A DNA stretch of 64,000 nucleotides from contig OZ021721.1 of the NCBI GenBank assembly GCA_963978545.1, positions 98,505,918 to 98,569,917 of the forward strand. Direction: 5' to 3'. Position numbers and translations under genes: made by a program. Positions 35,100 through 50,000 of this stretch are shown here, piece after piece; the stretch's first letter is position 1, and each line of letters opens with the position of its first letter. Source of the DNA: Linyphia triangularis. Taxonomy: Eukaryota > Arthropoda > Arachnida > Araneae > Linyphiidae. The notes below the pieces were generated by a model. That model did not search any database. It was not told the origin of the DNA and saw only the letters and a list, made by a program, of their open reading frames with translations.

Positions 35100-38000
35100 C
35101 TGTTGAAATAAGATATTTAAGAGCAAGTACAACCATTTAATTAGAAAAATTATCCTGCAACATTTAAAACTGGACATTTCCAAATAACACCCTTTAGTAC
35201 AAAGAATTTTAACATACAGTTTAAACTTTTATTTTCAGAGGATTAATGTGATCAAGAATCAATTTACTGTACAGTATCTCAAACCCCGAATCGCTGGGAA
35301 TTCAGCAATCCCCTTCTGAAACAGATTCTGATACACTTTGCACTAGTTCTTTAATTACGGTGCCTAAGACATCAATTAATTGTTCCATGATATAAAAAAA
35401 TTAAGATAGAAGTGGGGCAGGGCTCCCACTCAGAAAGATTTGGAGCAGTTTTTGGAGCAGGTAAAAATGTCTTTCGGAGCATGTAGGAGCAGAAAAAATG
35501 CCATTTGTAGCATGTAAAAGAAACTTTTGTAGAAAAAAAAAGAACTAGGGGGAAATTGTAGCAGAAAAATAAATTTTGCAGTAGAAAAAACAAATACAAA
35601 TTTTGAAGCAGATTTACCAGAGACGAATGTCACCAAACAGCGTTGCAAATCTCGGCAATATCTGCTATAACATTACCATAGACCTCGGCGAAAACAAATA
35701 TAACACCAACGTAAATATTGTGGATAGCACCTACCATACCAATCTCGGTAAGATCGGCGCAAAATCCCAGGAATATCGTATTTTTTTAAGTCACCAAACA
35801 GCGTCACAAATCTCGTCAATAGCTGCTAATACAACAGTGTAAACATCAGCGAAAATGACTACTACACCTGCGTAAATATTAGCGAAAGCGTTTACAATAC
35901 CGTCGGAAATCTAGACAAAGGATATTACGTAAGTTGAAGACTCAGCAGAAATAACCATCGCCAAAAAGTACATATCTGCACAAATGTCGGTAATACTGAA
36001 ATTTTCTCGGTAATGTTTGTGCAAGATTCGGGAATATCGGATGTTAACAAAAGCGCAGCACTCTTCGAAAATGACCATCACACCAACAAATATATCAGCA
36101 ATAGCGCCGAATAAACCGGAGCAATTCTCAACAAAAGAGCTAATATATCGGTGAAAGACTCGACGAAAATGACCATCACAATAATTTGCAATAATATCTG
36201 CATTAGCGTCGCAAATCATCGACATTTTCTCAGTAATATCGGGGCAAATTTTGGATATTGTAATATCTTAGCACTCGGCAATAATTACCATCACACCAAC
36301 GAAAATATCAGCAATATCGTCGAATTAACTGGAGCAATACTACAGAGCTATTATATCGATGAAAGAATCGACGAAAATGACCTTCATAACAACGTAAAAC
36401 TTGACAATGTCAGCATCAGCGTCGCAAATCATCATAGCACTCGGAGAAAATGAACACTGCACCATCGTAAATATCAGCGTTAGCGCCAAATATACAGGAA
36501 TATTTCTCAACAATAGCGATATTACAGCAGCAAACAATATCGAATTTCGGCAAAAAAAAAAAAGCGTTATGGCTAAAATAAAGCATTTGGAGCAGATTTT
36601 TGTATTTGGCGCAGGTCTGAGACCCTTGAGTGGGGGGAAAAGGTCCGGATTTCAGATATTTCCGGATGTTGGAAGTCTGGATTTTGGATATTTTACTTTA
36701 TTACTAAACATAGATGTGCAAAAATTGAAACTAGCAAGAGATATCCAATTCTTAAGAAAATGCAGGAGAAAAATTTGAAATGATAGATTACAAAACAATT
36801 TCACTCTTTTCTGGTTCATTTTGTACATTGTTGTTTAATTATAAATCAAATTTTTTACACATCTAAACATCTCTGGAACTTGTTCAAAACCTAAAGTTTA
36901 ATAATATTTCAATAGTCAACATACATTTATGTATCTATGATGTTTGGTATCCATCTTTTAAAATTAAATTTAAAAGATTAGAAATGTAGGTCATATAAAG
37001 GAGAAATACCTATAGTTGAGCTATAAAGTTCATAGAATCTTATAATAGGGTTATCACTTCAAATAAAGAAAATTCCATGACACTCCTTATGTTTTCAAGA
37101 AATTAAACTATGCAAAAGAAACACCTTGAATTTACAAGGAAAAGCAAAAAATTGACGTAAATGCAAAAATTAATATGTCAAGTACTGAAAATCAGTAAAT
37201 TTTAATGTTAGAAATTAGTATTTCTGGAAAGAGAACTCATATTAGTACAATGCTACACAGTATACTGTGAAAAAGAAAACACAACTTTTCTAGATAAATT
37301 TTCTTTTACAATTACAGGTGTCTCTAAAAGTATCCTTAATATAATGATAAAACTATTAATTTCTTCCCATTTCAATCAATTTAAGATACAGCCAAGTTTC
37401 ACCCCTTTATATATGATAACTAAGAAACCCACAAAATCATTTAAATAGTCTAGATACATTAAAGAGATAACTTGCATTTTATGGTATCAAACAAAGGCCA
37501 AAGTAGCAATATATGCAAGACATAAAGTAATAGAAATAATTATTTTTTATAATACACATTGTGTTTAAATTTAAATACCTAAATTTGAAAGGCAAAAAAA
37601 AAAAGGGACCTTCCAATAAGAAAAAATAAAAACCTTAAAAATTAGTTTGTCTATTACAAAATTAATCTTAAGGAATGAAAATTTTTAAAAAGAAAGCAAT
37701 TTTTTTTTACATTCCATACACTCCAGGTTTCTTTAGGTGACAGACCAGTTTTGGTCAATTAGCTCAATTGGATTTGACCTACTTAAATAAAAAGAAACAC
37801 TGAAAAGATAAGACAAGAAATAAATATCGTAAAATTACTAAGCAACATAACCTTAAAAGCATTTTTTTAAATGCTGGATGGATTAGGATTTGTTGTTTTT
37901 ATCTTTTTTATTGCATCTGAAGATCCAGATAGGCAAAATATAGTAGAACCTCGATTAACCGACCAAATACGGGCCGAAGGCAAGTCGGATAAGCGAAAAT

Positions 38001-41000
38001 TCTGGATAATAGATAGTTGTAAAAAATATAAAAAGTAAATGATTCTCATTTATTGAATACAGGACTTTGCAGTAGTTCAGTTTGATCTGCATCTGAATTT
38101 TGCTCTAACCATGTCAGTCTTTTTGAAAAACAGTCAAAAGCCTCACCATTACTTATATAACTTTAGAGTAAGGGAAAATATTCCGGTTTTAAAAGGTTGG
38201 TTGTTTTTAGATTATCTGGCGCCGTCAGCAACACTAGGGCTGTAATGCACCGAAGCATTCGTCATTAGACAAGCCAACATACATTTATAAACACCCATGC
38301 CTAACACGGGACTCGAACCCGCAACCTCGCGGTCTAGAAGCTAGCATGCTAACCACTATACCGTTTGGTCGGCCTGGTTTTAAAAGGAGCAAATGATTTA
38401 TTACTCATTTGAGAGATTTTTGGTATCAACTAAAAGAGGGACAGTTAATTGAGGTTCTACTGGAAAATAAAAGTTAAGCAACACTACAAATTATCTATTT
38501 TGTTCTAAGTAATTAGGGTCCTGCCTTTCTATGCAGTTAGATGATAGCTAAAAGGTGCATACACAATAATACACTTTATACCACAACTTGTAGGTTTGTA
38601 ATCACGCATGTATCATCGTAAACAGCAACTTGTCATAGGAGTAATTACGTGGTTTTAAAGACTTATTTCTCTTAACATTACAAGTAAATTAAGGTACATG
38701 AAAATGAAAGACAAAATTTACCCTAAAATCTTCAACAGTTTTGAATCTTTGAAGAGTAGCTTTAAGGACAGGATCCACTTTTGAAGTATCTTTTCGACCA
38801 GAATATTCTAGGAATGCCCAAAATTTTTCTAACCCATAGAGATAGCCTAAAGATTATAAGGAAAACATTAAATACTATACAAACAAAAGATTAAAAAACT
38901 ATAAATAAAAGAAACGTAACATATTTAAAAAAAAAATCACAAACCATTTTGTAAGTCTTTGAGTGTCTCATTCTGAAAATCTTCAAAAAGGTCATCCCTA
39001 AAATGCTTTTCAAGACCATAACTATAAAATCTGAAGAGACATTCTAGTCCATACCTAGATAAAAAAATTAGTTTAAAACAAATCCCAACAAATTACAATT
39101 TTTTAGCACTCAAATGCCAGTTAGTAATCAACCCTTTAACCTGCAAGCTCTGGGCCAACATCATCCTGGTTTTCAGAATTTCCTGGATTTCGGGACCGTT
39201 CTAGAAAACGCGCCAACTACAATGCAGCTATTTTAGCGAAAAATATGTGCTTCCCCTCTTCAACAGCACTTCCCGTTCATGAAAGATCAATTATAAACAT
39301 TCCTTGAAGAGAAATGTCAAAAAAATCCTAATCAAAACATTCACTTTGCTGAAAATAATTGAGGATGGCCAAAGTTTGTGTCATACACAATCAGAGTGTT
39401 CTGGGACACAAAACTCTAGGCATTAGCAGCTTTAAAAAATGCATTCCCAAGTATTCCTTGTCTTTTGTAAACTGCTTAATGTAGGTGCAAAATGGAAAAG
39501 CTTTGTAGCCTCCTTAGGATATCTGATTTATACAGGCTTTTTAATTTTGCAGTAAAAATACCACGCTGATGTCTTTACAATATACAATATCTCGGCCTCA
39601 TATCTCCCAAAAACTGGTCTGTAATATTAGAGGAGCGGAACATTTTTTTTAGTTTAAGATATGAACTGACCTTGCCATCGATCTTGGAATGGGACAGAGG
39701 GGGATTTCTTGTTTCCACTTGCATATAGAACTAGCTGTGATGCAAAGTTTAATTTAATTAAAAATTTCCAAATAAAAATTCAAAAAACATGAAATTTTTT
39801 AGGCCATTCAGGATTTTGGGTTGCTGGATAAAGGGTCCGTTACTGCATTAGAATTGAATTTTGATAATAATCTATAGCAACATTCTCTACAAGGCAGCTC
39901 GCTATTTATAAATTTTTTAATAAATTATATTCTACTAAAAAAGTTACAAATTGGCACATGCGTAATACAAATATGTCAGAATTCCAATACAGTGCGGATA
40001 AAGATAGCAAGTCTGAGTTGTATTTTTATAAATTTAGCAATTGGACACACAACATCCACAAAAATTAAGGACTTTTAAGGACCTCTAAGCATTTTCAAGG
40101 CCTTGAAAACAAGTTCAAATGTATTAAGCACTTTTAATGAAAGTGGGAACTTAGTATATTTTACTCTTAGAATAGACAGTTATGTGAAATTCATTAAAAA
40201 AATTCAATAATTTTCATGCCATAAATTCTGTAAAAAAAATAAAAAATAGAAGTAATAATTTACAATACATCCAGTATTGAATATGATTATCTGGTTGTCA
40301 ATTAACTAAACAAATACTGGCATGCCAAATAAAATGACTTAAAACGGATTTATTTTGAAATTGATAAGGAAATACGTTAATAGTACACAGTAAAATTTAA
40401 TCCACACCTCTTGTATACAAAAAATAAAGATTGCTACATTTTATTCAAGTTAGACTGTACATTTACCATTAAAATGAGGAACAAAAACAAACTTTGAAAT
40501 CTCAAATGAAATTAAAAAAAAAAAAAAATCTACATTTGGCCACTTATTACCAGTTTTTGACGAAATATTTGCAGGTTCATGCAAAGGCATGTTACCAACA
40601 ACTGCTTATTTTTATACTTGTATCCGTATTGGTTCGAGATTAAATTAGTTTGATTTCTGAATTTGGCGGGAGAGTGTTTTAAGAAATTTTCTTAAGAACA
40701 GTTTGTCTTAATGCAAAAAAAGTGCCTATATTCTAATGACTCTAGCGCAATAATGACATTCAACACTTGTTTTAAATAGGTGATGAAATATAGTAGATAA
40801 TGAAAGGGATAATTCAGACAAAAGGGGACATTAATTTTTTTTGTACATATTTGGAAAGAAATTTCAGAAACGTTTTATATTGTTTAATCTATAGTAATTA
40901 TCACATTTTGTGCTATAAAAATACTGATTGAGTGAAACCAAGATATATATATTGGCAAATTCTGTATAAATCTGCAGCCCAAGAGAATCTCCAACATAAG

Positions 41001-44000
41001 TCATAGTGGCCAACATGATCTACCAGGGTTCCCACTTAAATCATAGAATGAAAATCAATGACTTTTAAGGACCTAACTAATGTTTTAAGGACCTTTGAAA
41101 ATTCGTATTCAGGCATCATGCCTAAATGTAAATTTTAAATTAAGTATATTCTACCAAAAAGTGTCAAGAAGGCGGATGCGTAGTACAAATATCTCACAGA
41201 ATTCCAATACGGTGTAGATAAGTGGCGGTCACGAGGGGATAAGCAAGTCCGAGTTGTAATTTTATAACTTTTGCAGTTTGGGCACACAACATCTGCAAAA
41301 ATTAAGGACCTCTAAGCATTTTTAAGCACTTTCAAGGCCTTGAAAACAAGTTAAAATTTTTTCAGCACTTTTAATGACTGTGGGAACCTTGTCTACATTT
41401 AGTGAAAATTAGTGATTACAATCATACTAACCTACATATTAGGTTAGAAACATCTTTTTATCCAAAGTTCATACATTTTTTTAAAAACTACTAACATCAA
41501 GTTTAATGTAGATTCTTAATTTTAAACTATGAATTTGTTAAAGAGGATTACTTTAGTGAAAGAGTTGAACACAGCACTCACCTATATTGCAAATTCGCAT
41601 CTTCTGTTGCAAGTCTGCGAAATTCTGAATACATGTTTCGATTGAAATGATCTCTGAGAAAGAAAGACCAAAACCGAAAAAGTGTATTCATTTCTTGAGA
41701 TTGGCCAATGCCAAGGATTTTTCTTTCTGGAAAGAAAATACATTACATTAATTTCTTAATTACAAAGAAAATTCAAATCAACCAAATAATTTTCTTGGAG
41801 GTTAATACTCATTCATTACTGATATTTTGTAAAATGTCCCCACTTTTGAATAGAGGAAGGGTAGTACTTTTTGATACAAGTTCACAATAAGTTCCACACT
41901 CTATTTTCATTAAACCTTCTTTCAAGTGATTTACAACACTAATGAAGTACACTAAAATCTCGTTAATGTGAAGTAGAGGGCCCCTGAAATTTTTCCAATT
42001 AACAGCTTAAAAATCTTTATCTAATTAATGCAGATTTAAAAGTATTAGCCATATGAATAATTTAATATTGGTTTTTTAGAGCATTTACATTGTAAAGCAT
42101 TATTTAGTACAATAGTTTTACAATATATCGATTAGGAACGAAAAAAAAAGTATTTACTAGTAACTTAATATATATTTGATTTATTAAAAAATCTGTTATT
42201 GATTTGTTTTGAATTTTTAATAATTTTTTTTAAATGTGTTTATCTCTTCAAAATTATTAAAAGCACATAAGGCATTGTCCTGCTGCATTAGAAAACGTTA
42301 CAGTTTCATCTAAAAAAAGTGGTTTAAAGAGCAAATTTCATTTAAGAAGGATTTTATGCTAAACCAATAGTAATTTTAATTAGTGAACAATCGAAAAGTT
42401 TTTTTAAAAGTACACTTAACCCGAAACTGTTAAACACAAAATCCTGTTTAATGCGAAATAAAAACAGTTCTATGTAATTCGCATTAAACGGGATTTTGTT
42501 AGGCAATTTCGCGTTAACTGTACTTTTAAAAACTGTACTTTACCAAAACTTTTCTATTGTTAACTAATTAAAATTACTCAATGAATACTATGTTAATTAA
42601 CTCATAAGTTCTTGTTTGTTCATGAAAAACAACAAGATAAAAATAGTTTAATTTTATATATTCTATTCTTTCCTTTGGAGTATGAAATGCTACAACAGCA
42701 AACATATTTAAATCTTTTGAGATAAGCAATTCCAAATAGGGTTTAACATTTCTTGTATTATTTTAGTCTTTTCAATCTTGATGTTTCACTTTAAATATTT
42801 TATTTTAAAAACAACATTACATTAAACATTCCTAACTAGTAAAATTTTTTACTAAATTCCTAGTAAACACTCCCAATACTTTAAAAAATGCCAATTCAAA
42901 AACAGCGATTTCTTTTGGAGAGTATCGAAATAGATATCTAGTTGGATTCGTCAGATAGCTATTAAATGATAACTCATTCCTTTGAAAAACATTCAATAGG
43001 AAACTCTTAACCGTTAGTACCCACATTTACATTCCAATTTTAGACATTTGCTAGGTAGACAATGCTAGTGAAACGAACCTTTCAGACAACGAGCACGGTA
43101 TTTATGATAGCCAACTTGAGTGAATCCATTTTCTTTTAACAAGGCATGACTTGGATGCTCAAAAGACGGAAGTTGAGGAGTACTTCCATAGCTACTTGGT
43201 GATAAAACACTACTCTCACTAAAGTAGGGAGATAGTTTAAAATAAAATATTTGCCAAAATCATATACTTAAAACATTGCAAGCACGTATAACATAAACTT
43301 AATATATATGAAATACAAAACAATTGTTTGAAGTTACAATTACTGGGCAATTTATTACAAATACAATTTTCTTTTCATTTTGAAGAAAACCTATAATAAT
43401 AAAACAGTGTTTGTGGCTCTATTATATGCATTACATAGAGGGTGACTTCTAATATGGGTAGACCATTGGAATTTTAAGCAAAACTAGTACTGGCCATCGA
43501 ATTGCAGATCTGAACACATAGCGAGAGGACAGCTGGAAGACACAATGAAAGAGTAGAATACAATTGAATCTTACTGTGAGGATGCGGGGGAAAGGAAATG
43601 GAGTTTCTGCACACTAATTAAACTCTTTATTTTTACTTTATAGGTAGGGGATTATACTTTTTTTTTAATTTCATAAGTATTTCGCTCTTCTTGTAATTAG
43701 GTTTTAAGCGTAGAACTGTGACATTTTAACAGCAAGTAGTTTTGGCTTTCTACTTTTAAGTTTTCAAAAACAATATTAAAATTTTCATTTTTTTAATGTA
43801 AAAATTTAATTTCCTGAATTGCATTTAAAAATATTTTTTTAGTAAGTGACTTCTAATAGTGTTAAACTCTGAAAGTGAAAAGAGGCATGGGGGAGAGAGG
43901 AAGAGGATAAAAAAATATTAGATGGCTGAGGAGGAGTTATTATATTAAGGTACTTGACCACCTTAAAAAAAATAGACTTTTTTTTGCATTTTCTCTATCC

Positions 44001-47000
44001 TTATACTTTTAAAATCACCTCCAAATTTTTTTTTAAAAATTCGAATTCAAACATAATGAAATTAGTGAAAGTGTGCGTGTGCTTCCAGCACTCCATACTA
44101 GCGAGTAAAAACTTAAACAAGTTTTTTCTCGAAACTACTTTTTTCCCAATGGCGGACACTTAATCTCCGAAACTACTTGGCCAATTTCAATGATTTTGGT
44201 CTTGTTTTGTTTGTTGAGATGTTTTGTACGCCATATTACCACATTTTGCCCCAAAAAATTAATAACAGTTTTTTTTTAGCAAAGAATAATGAAAAACAGG
44301 GGAGTTAACATCAGCCATTATTTTTTATTTGTGACAATTTCTGATAAATTGTCATGTAAGGAATCTTTCTTTTCAAGATTCCGTTTTTTTTTCTTTCAGA
44401 TTCACCAATCCTGAGATTAACTGTCCGCCGTGGGATACTCTTTTTTTTTTTTATGCCTCGACTTTGGCGCCGCCTGGATAGTTAAAAAATTAAATTTGAA
44501 AAAAAATCAAGTATTTTTGTATTCTATAAGCTTCAAATAAAATTTTTAAAAAAATCATTGTAATATCTTATACAGGACCAGAAAAAAGAAATTATTGAAA
44601 ATATACTATTTTTTAGCTTTCTAAGATGGTCAAGCACCTTAACAAGGAAAATGTATGTTTCACTACAGGAGGGAAAATGTATGTTTCACTAATAATAAGG
44701 ATTTCTACAGATATGAACATTTTAGCCAGAGAAGCAAGCATATGCTTCTTCAGCAATTAACCTTTCAATGAGCTTGTACATGTACAGCAAGCAAAGTGAG
44801 CCTGGTTGGCAAAGGATCAAAAGCTGGGATTTGTACACAATGACACGTCTCCGCAACAGGGAAACATGCGGCTAGTAACTAATAAACAATCGAAATGCAA
44901 CAGGCACTACTTTTTGCAAATAAGCAAAATAAAATTGCTGCTTAATGAATAAAAAACAAGTGTGAATGGGAAACGTTTAGAAATTTCTACAAAGGAAAAA
45001 CATCGACCATACACGGAATAGCAAAAATACCAATTTAAAATACCTTGCAGAGTTTGTTCTTGAACGAGAAGAATGTTCTTTTATATCCATAACCCATCCA
45101 ACATGTTGCCCCATAGCATCACTATTGCTTCGAAATTTCTGAAATCGTTGTCTCTAAAAAATTAAAACAATAAAATTATAGAGTACAAAGAAAAATAAGA
45201 CAAGTTTTAATCATTGTAGGCAATTTACAGGTGTATTGAATATTAGGAACCAGAATTATATCAAGTTAAAAAAATAAAATAAAAATGGCAATCAAATAGA
45301 ATTCAACAATGCTTACACAAAACCAATGCATTGCACACAATTTTCTCTAAATTACTTGCTCTTCCAAAATTCGGTACAACAATCGGTTATTAAAACAATC
45401 GTGTTCAAATTATATAACCTTAAGTTGTATTTTAAGTTTTACAATTATGAACTTTCTGCCAGTAACAAATTAAAAAAGTGCAGCAAAGACAACTCCTGAA
45501 CAAGTAATAAGCCTCAAAATATTTAAGTGTAACTTGAGCAAAATTAAAATCAAATACCTAACCCTTTTAATGCAAGGAAAGGGTCATAAGACACACATTT
45601 ATCTGCTGATATTTCAATTCAAGCTAACTTTTTTCTTCAACAGACTTGAATAGACAGAGGGTTAACATAAATGAGCAAAAATATTGAAAAAAGCATTTGT
45701 TTTCGGAAAGTATGTATCCGATGTTGACCGTATAAATGGATGCAAATGACAAACACCATTATTTTCAATTAAGTTTTGTAGGAAACTACTTATTCAAATC
45801 TTTACAACAGTTATACTTTCATATGTTTTAAAATAAAATGCTCAAAGGAACATAAATAAGCATAAGTAGGATATTACTTGGAAGAATAGAATTACAGAAA
45901 AGAGATATGGACATCTTGCATGACAATTCCCTGTTACTTTTGATAATTAACTTACATCTGAATTTCATGTCAGTTAAAATAATTTATTGCAAAAGCATTA
46001 GTTCAACACTGACCTTATGAGTTTTAACCCTATGAAAAGGCAAAAAATTAAATTTTACAATTTTGAGCATGAAAGTAATATGGTTCAATTTGTCGAGACA
46101 ATATGTAATGTATTTTTGAATATGATATGCTCATGATGTAGAATATGGGAGTATATAAACGTAAAGCTTTCATTTCATGGAATTGGAAGTATTCTTTTAG
46201 CTTCAACTTTAGATGAACTTTATAAAATTTCATTTAATAATTTGAATTTTTTTTTTAAGGCAACAAAAACAAATGGACTTTTAAATCAAAGTTAAACTGC
46301 AAAATTAACAAACCTGATTCTCTACTGAAAAACTGTTGTTTCGAACAACAGGGTAAAATCTTGACGCACCCGGAACATTGGGATAAGCCCATTTCCCAGA
46401 CATTTGAGGATCCCCCATGGCCATATGCATATTTGGTGAAGGTAATGGCATGGATCCGTAATATAGTCCAGCCCCTTGATAATTAAGCTGCAATGATCAA
46501 TATATTGGAACACAAATTATAAAAATAGTTCAGTTACAATATTTTAAATAAAATTGCATGCATGCCATATTAAGTTGCTCAGTTAGAAACACTTAGAAAT
46601 AGACGTACAATAAGCTTAATATTTGAGTGCTCATAAACCTTAGAATACTGCTTTAAATATTGTTATAACTACTTATTTAATACCAAACTTCTAAGTTATT
46701 TTTTCCTCCAAAGTTACCATTGTAACTTTTCTATAATGCTGTCCAAAAGACTTGTTGGACTTTTCCTGTTGATAGTATAAAACTGAGATTAAAAACCAGT
46801 CACAAATATGTTGTGATGAATAGATACCTTTCTGGTTATAAAAATGGGAATACAGGTCAACACATTTTATGTGATAAACTGTTCTCTGAATAAGAGAGAA
46901 TTAATAAATATAGCCCTGGTCTCAATCATGAATAGGTGAAAATAACCAGGATTGATCATCTCTTGTCATAATCACTGTTTGAATTTCAAAAACACCATGT

Positions 47001-50000
47001 TCATTACAAAGAATTATGCAGTCTCATTTCTCTACAAGCTAGCCAAAACTTTTGCTATCAAGTGAGAATTCATGGGTTGTAATTGAAGAAAGCAACATGC
47101 TAAAATGCTTAATGAAAATTGCCATATATTCTGAACAGACTGATAAATTATCTGCGTTTCTTAGTTTTATTTAACACAATAGTTTTTTTTTTCATTAACC
47201 CACTGCTGGTTCCCCTGAATCTTGTTGATTGCCAACAGTATAAATTTGAGGAGCACTACAAAGAAAGTTACGAGAGCCATTTCAGAATATTCAATGCAAA
47301 AGTTACCTTACGATAACAAAAACTTAAACCAAATAAAACTATAACAGTGGTTCCTAACCAGAAGATGACTTGCAGATCACTGATTTAAAAGATAGATTGC
47401 AGGCAGCTCATTACTCCCTTTTGATATAACTCACTTTACTTTTTGTAAATTACAATTTAACTTATGATATACTACTTATTAAGTAACTGAATTTGTTGTC
47501 CCCCAACATAAATTAAATTATAAGTGTTTCTTAGCTTGTATTTGCTTGAAGACGGTGAAATTTTAAAAACTGGTATCGTATAACAATAGAAAAATTTAAA
47601 CAGCTATGCAATTTTCACAGGGAAAAATCAAGAGAAATATAAGAGCAGTTTTCAAAAGCAGCAATTGGGTGCCAAAAGTGTGAAGTAGAAGGGAAAGATG
47701 CAAAATAAAGATACAACAACATATAAAGACACCACATAAAATAAAGATTAAAACATGACGTTGCACTACCACCCTAGCAGATTTTTATGATTGGCTACTG
47801 ACCAGTTTTACAAAGCTTATAACATTATTCAATATGTGCAAAATTTTGAAAATAAATTTTAAAAAGCTCATATATTCTATGATAAGGATTTAAAAATCAA
47901 AGGATAATTTTTTTTTTAATAGTTCATTCTAAGCTTTTCAGCCTGGAACTCACTGAAATTCTTATCTACGAGACAAAAGTGGCTTGGGTGCAGTACTGGC
48001 CACATTGCCATGGTTGCAAAAATAAAAAAATATATACCAAACTCTAGTTCTAAACAAAAATTATACATAATGAAATTATAGAATCAATATAAATTAAACG
48101 ATATACTAATTATAACACTAAAAAGTCAAAATTGTAAATTTCAGATAAACAAAATAAAATTCTATTGTGTTAATGCTACATCTAACATAAGCAGTTTAAA
48201 TAGGCAATTATCATAAATAATAAAATGCCTTTTTCAATCAAAGAATGATTTGTGTGCATGAAATATAGTGTTAAGTAATTTATAATAATGCTATAATATA
48301 TCAATTATGAAAACTTGCATATTTAATGTACATTAAATAAATTGAATCTTACATCGGTCTGAAGCCTTCCCATTAAATCTTGTTCATAGTAATGCAAACC
48401 ATCATTTATAGTAGATGCCATTTCTTGACTCATGACATAAGCTGGAAAATTTGGTTTATGCCCTCGATCATGTTTACGGCTTCCTGTTTGAGTGACTATT
48501 ATAAGTTTGCTGACATCTTGATCACTAAGCTCATAATCAGATTTTTCTTGCCTAAAGATAAAAAGTAAAAATAAGAATTTTACTAACATAATCACATTAC
48601 TAAGATAAAACTCTCAGAAATATTATGGGAACGCCGAAAATACATCAGAAAATATAGTGTCTGCTGCACATGTTATTAACCCTTTTAGTGCCGAAAGACG
48701 ATATATCATTGTTCGCTACACTTGCGAAAATTTCCAAAGACAATATATCATTACGCAAGCGTTGGCGCCCATTATGCATCACAAGAGTTCTGTATTTCAA
48801 AATAACTTTATAAAACATTATAAATTGTTAATATTCTTTGCATTGCAATTAAAAAAAAATATTTGATCTTTTTGTTATGTTTTCTGCTGGTTAGTGCCGA
48901 AGCACTGTATACGCTAGAGCGATGAGGTACAATCTCGATACGGAATAGTTTCTTAGAACCGTAATCGCAATCAGTTTATGATAGTAATCTGATAGCTCAC
49001 GTGTTGCATCATGCATCGGCAAGGCGAGACTAAAATCTTTCTTTCAAGCTAGGCGTCATAGACTGAGCAGATTGGAGTGGATTAGAGCAAGCTCCAAGGC
49101 TCCTTTTCTCCCATAATATGCTGCATTTTGAATTTCTTAAATATCATTTATAGTTTGGTTTTTATGAGCATTTTTCCAACCCCTAGTAAATTCGTCAAAT
49201 TCCTTTGATTATCTTTGCAAAGGCATCCGTTTTCGAGCGGCACTAAAGGGGGTTTAAGTAGCTCATATGCAACAAAATAAGCTTAAAATAAGTAAATAAC
49301 TGTTTTAACATGGTAGTATATTAAATGTTAATATAAAAAATAAGAAATTAAAAATAATAAGTTAAAGTAATTTGTTCTTTGATCGTTGGATATTAAAAAA
49401 TTACTATGTATACAATGTGACATGTAAAACATTTATTTTAAGCTACTCAACAATATTAAGAAAGGAACTCAATCTTCAGCGTCTTTCAACGCTTAATATG
49501 ATAAATTAGAAGGTATGTTTTTTTTTTTTTAAAGTTTACAATTAAGCTCAGTGTGATGCAAATTTAAATTTGGACGTTTCACAAATTAGTTTTCTTCTTA
49601 ACGCTTTTTCCGAATTATTCCAAAACTACAACGCTAATAAATTAGTTTGCAAGTAAAAGTGTTAACACATGTAAATCAATTCTAACAAATTACCAGTACA
49701 GAAAACGAAGAAGTAGCAAGTCTGCTGATTATCGCTTCAATTAAGGTGAATGTTGCTTTGTTTACTGATAAGTACTTATGGTTGGTTGTATTCAGATTAT
49801 CTGGCGCCGTCAGCAACACGAGGGCTATAATGCGCCGAAACATTCGTCATTAGACAAGCCAACATACAATTACAAACACCCATGCCTAATACGGGACTTG
49901 AACCCGCAACCTCGCGGTCTAGAAGCCAGTACGCTAACCACTAGACAGTTTGGTCGGCAATAAGTACTTATGAAGGATGTTTATGAATCAAGATAGTTAG

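Noticed and set aside
35640..36545. A CRISPR-like array
   Set aside because: Units are contiguous and diverged, without constant repeats and unique spacers, and the genome is animal.
45550..45665. Another TTAA MITE
   Set aside because: AACCCTTTTAATGC and GAGGGTTAAC look mirror-like, but the inverted match is too short to support an element.
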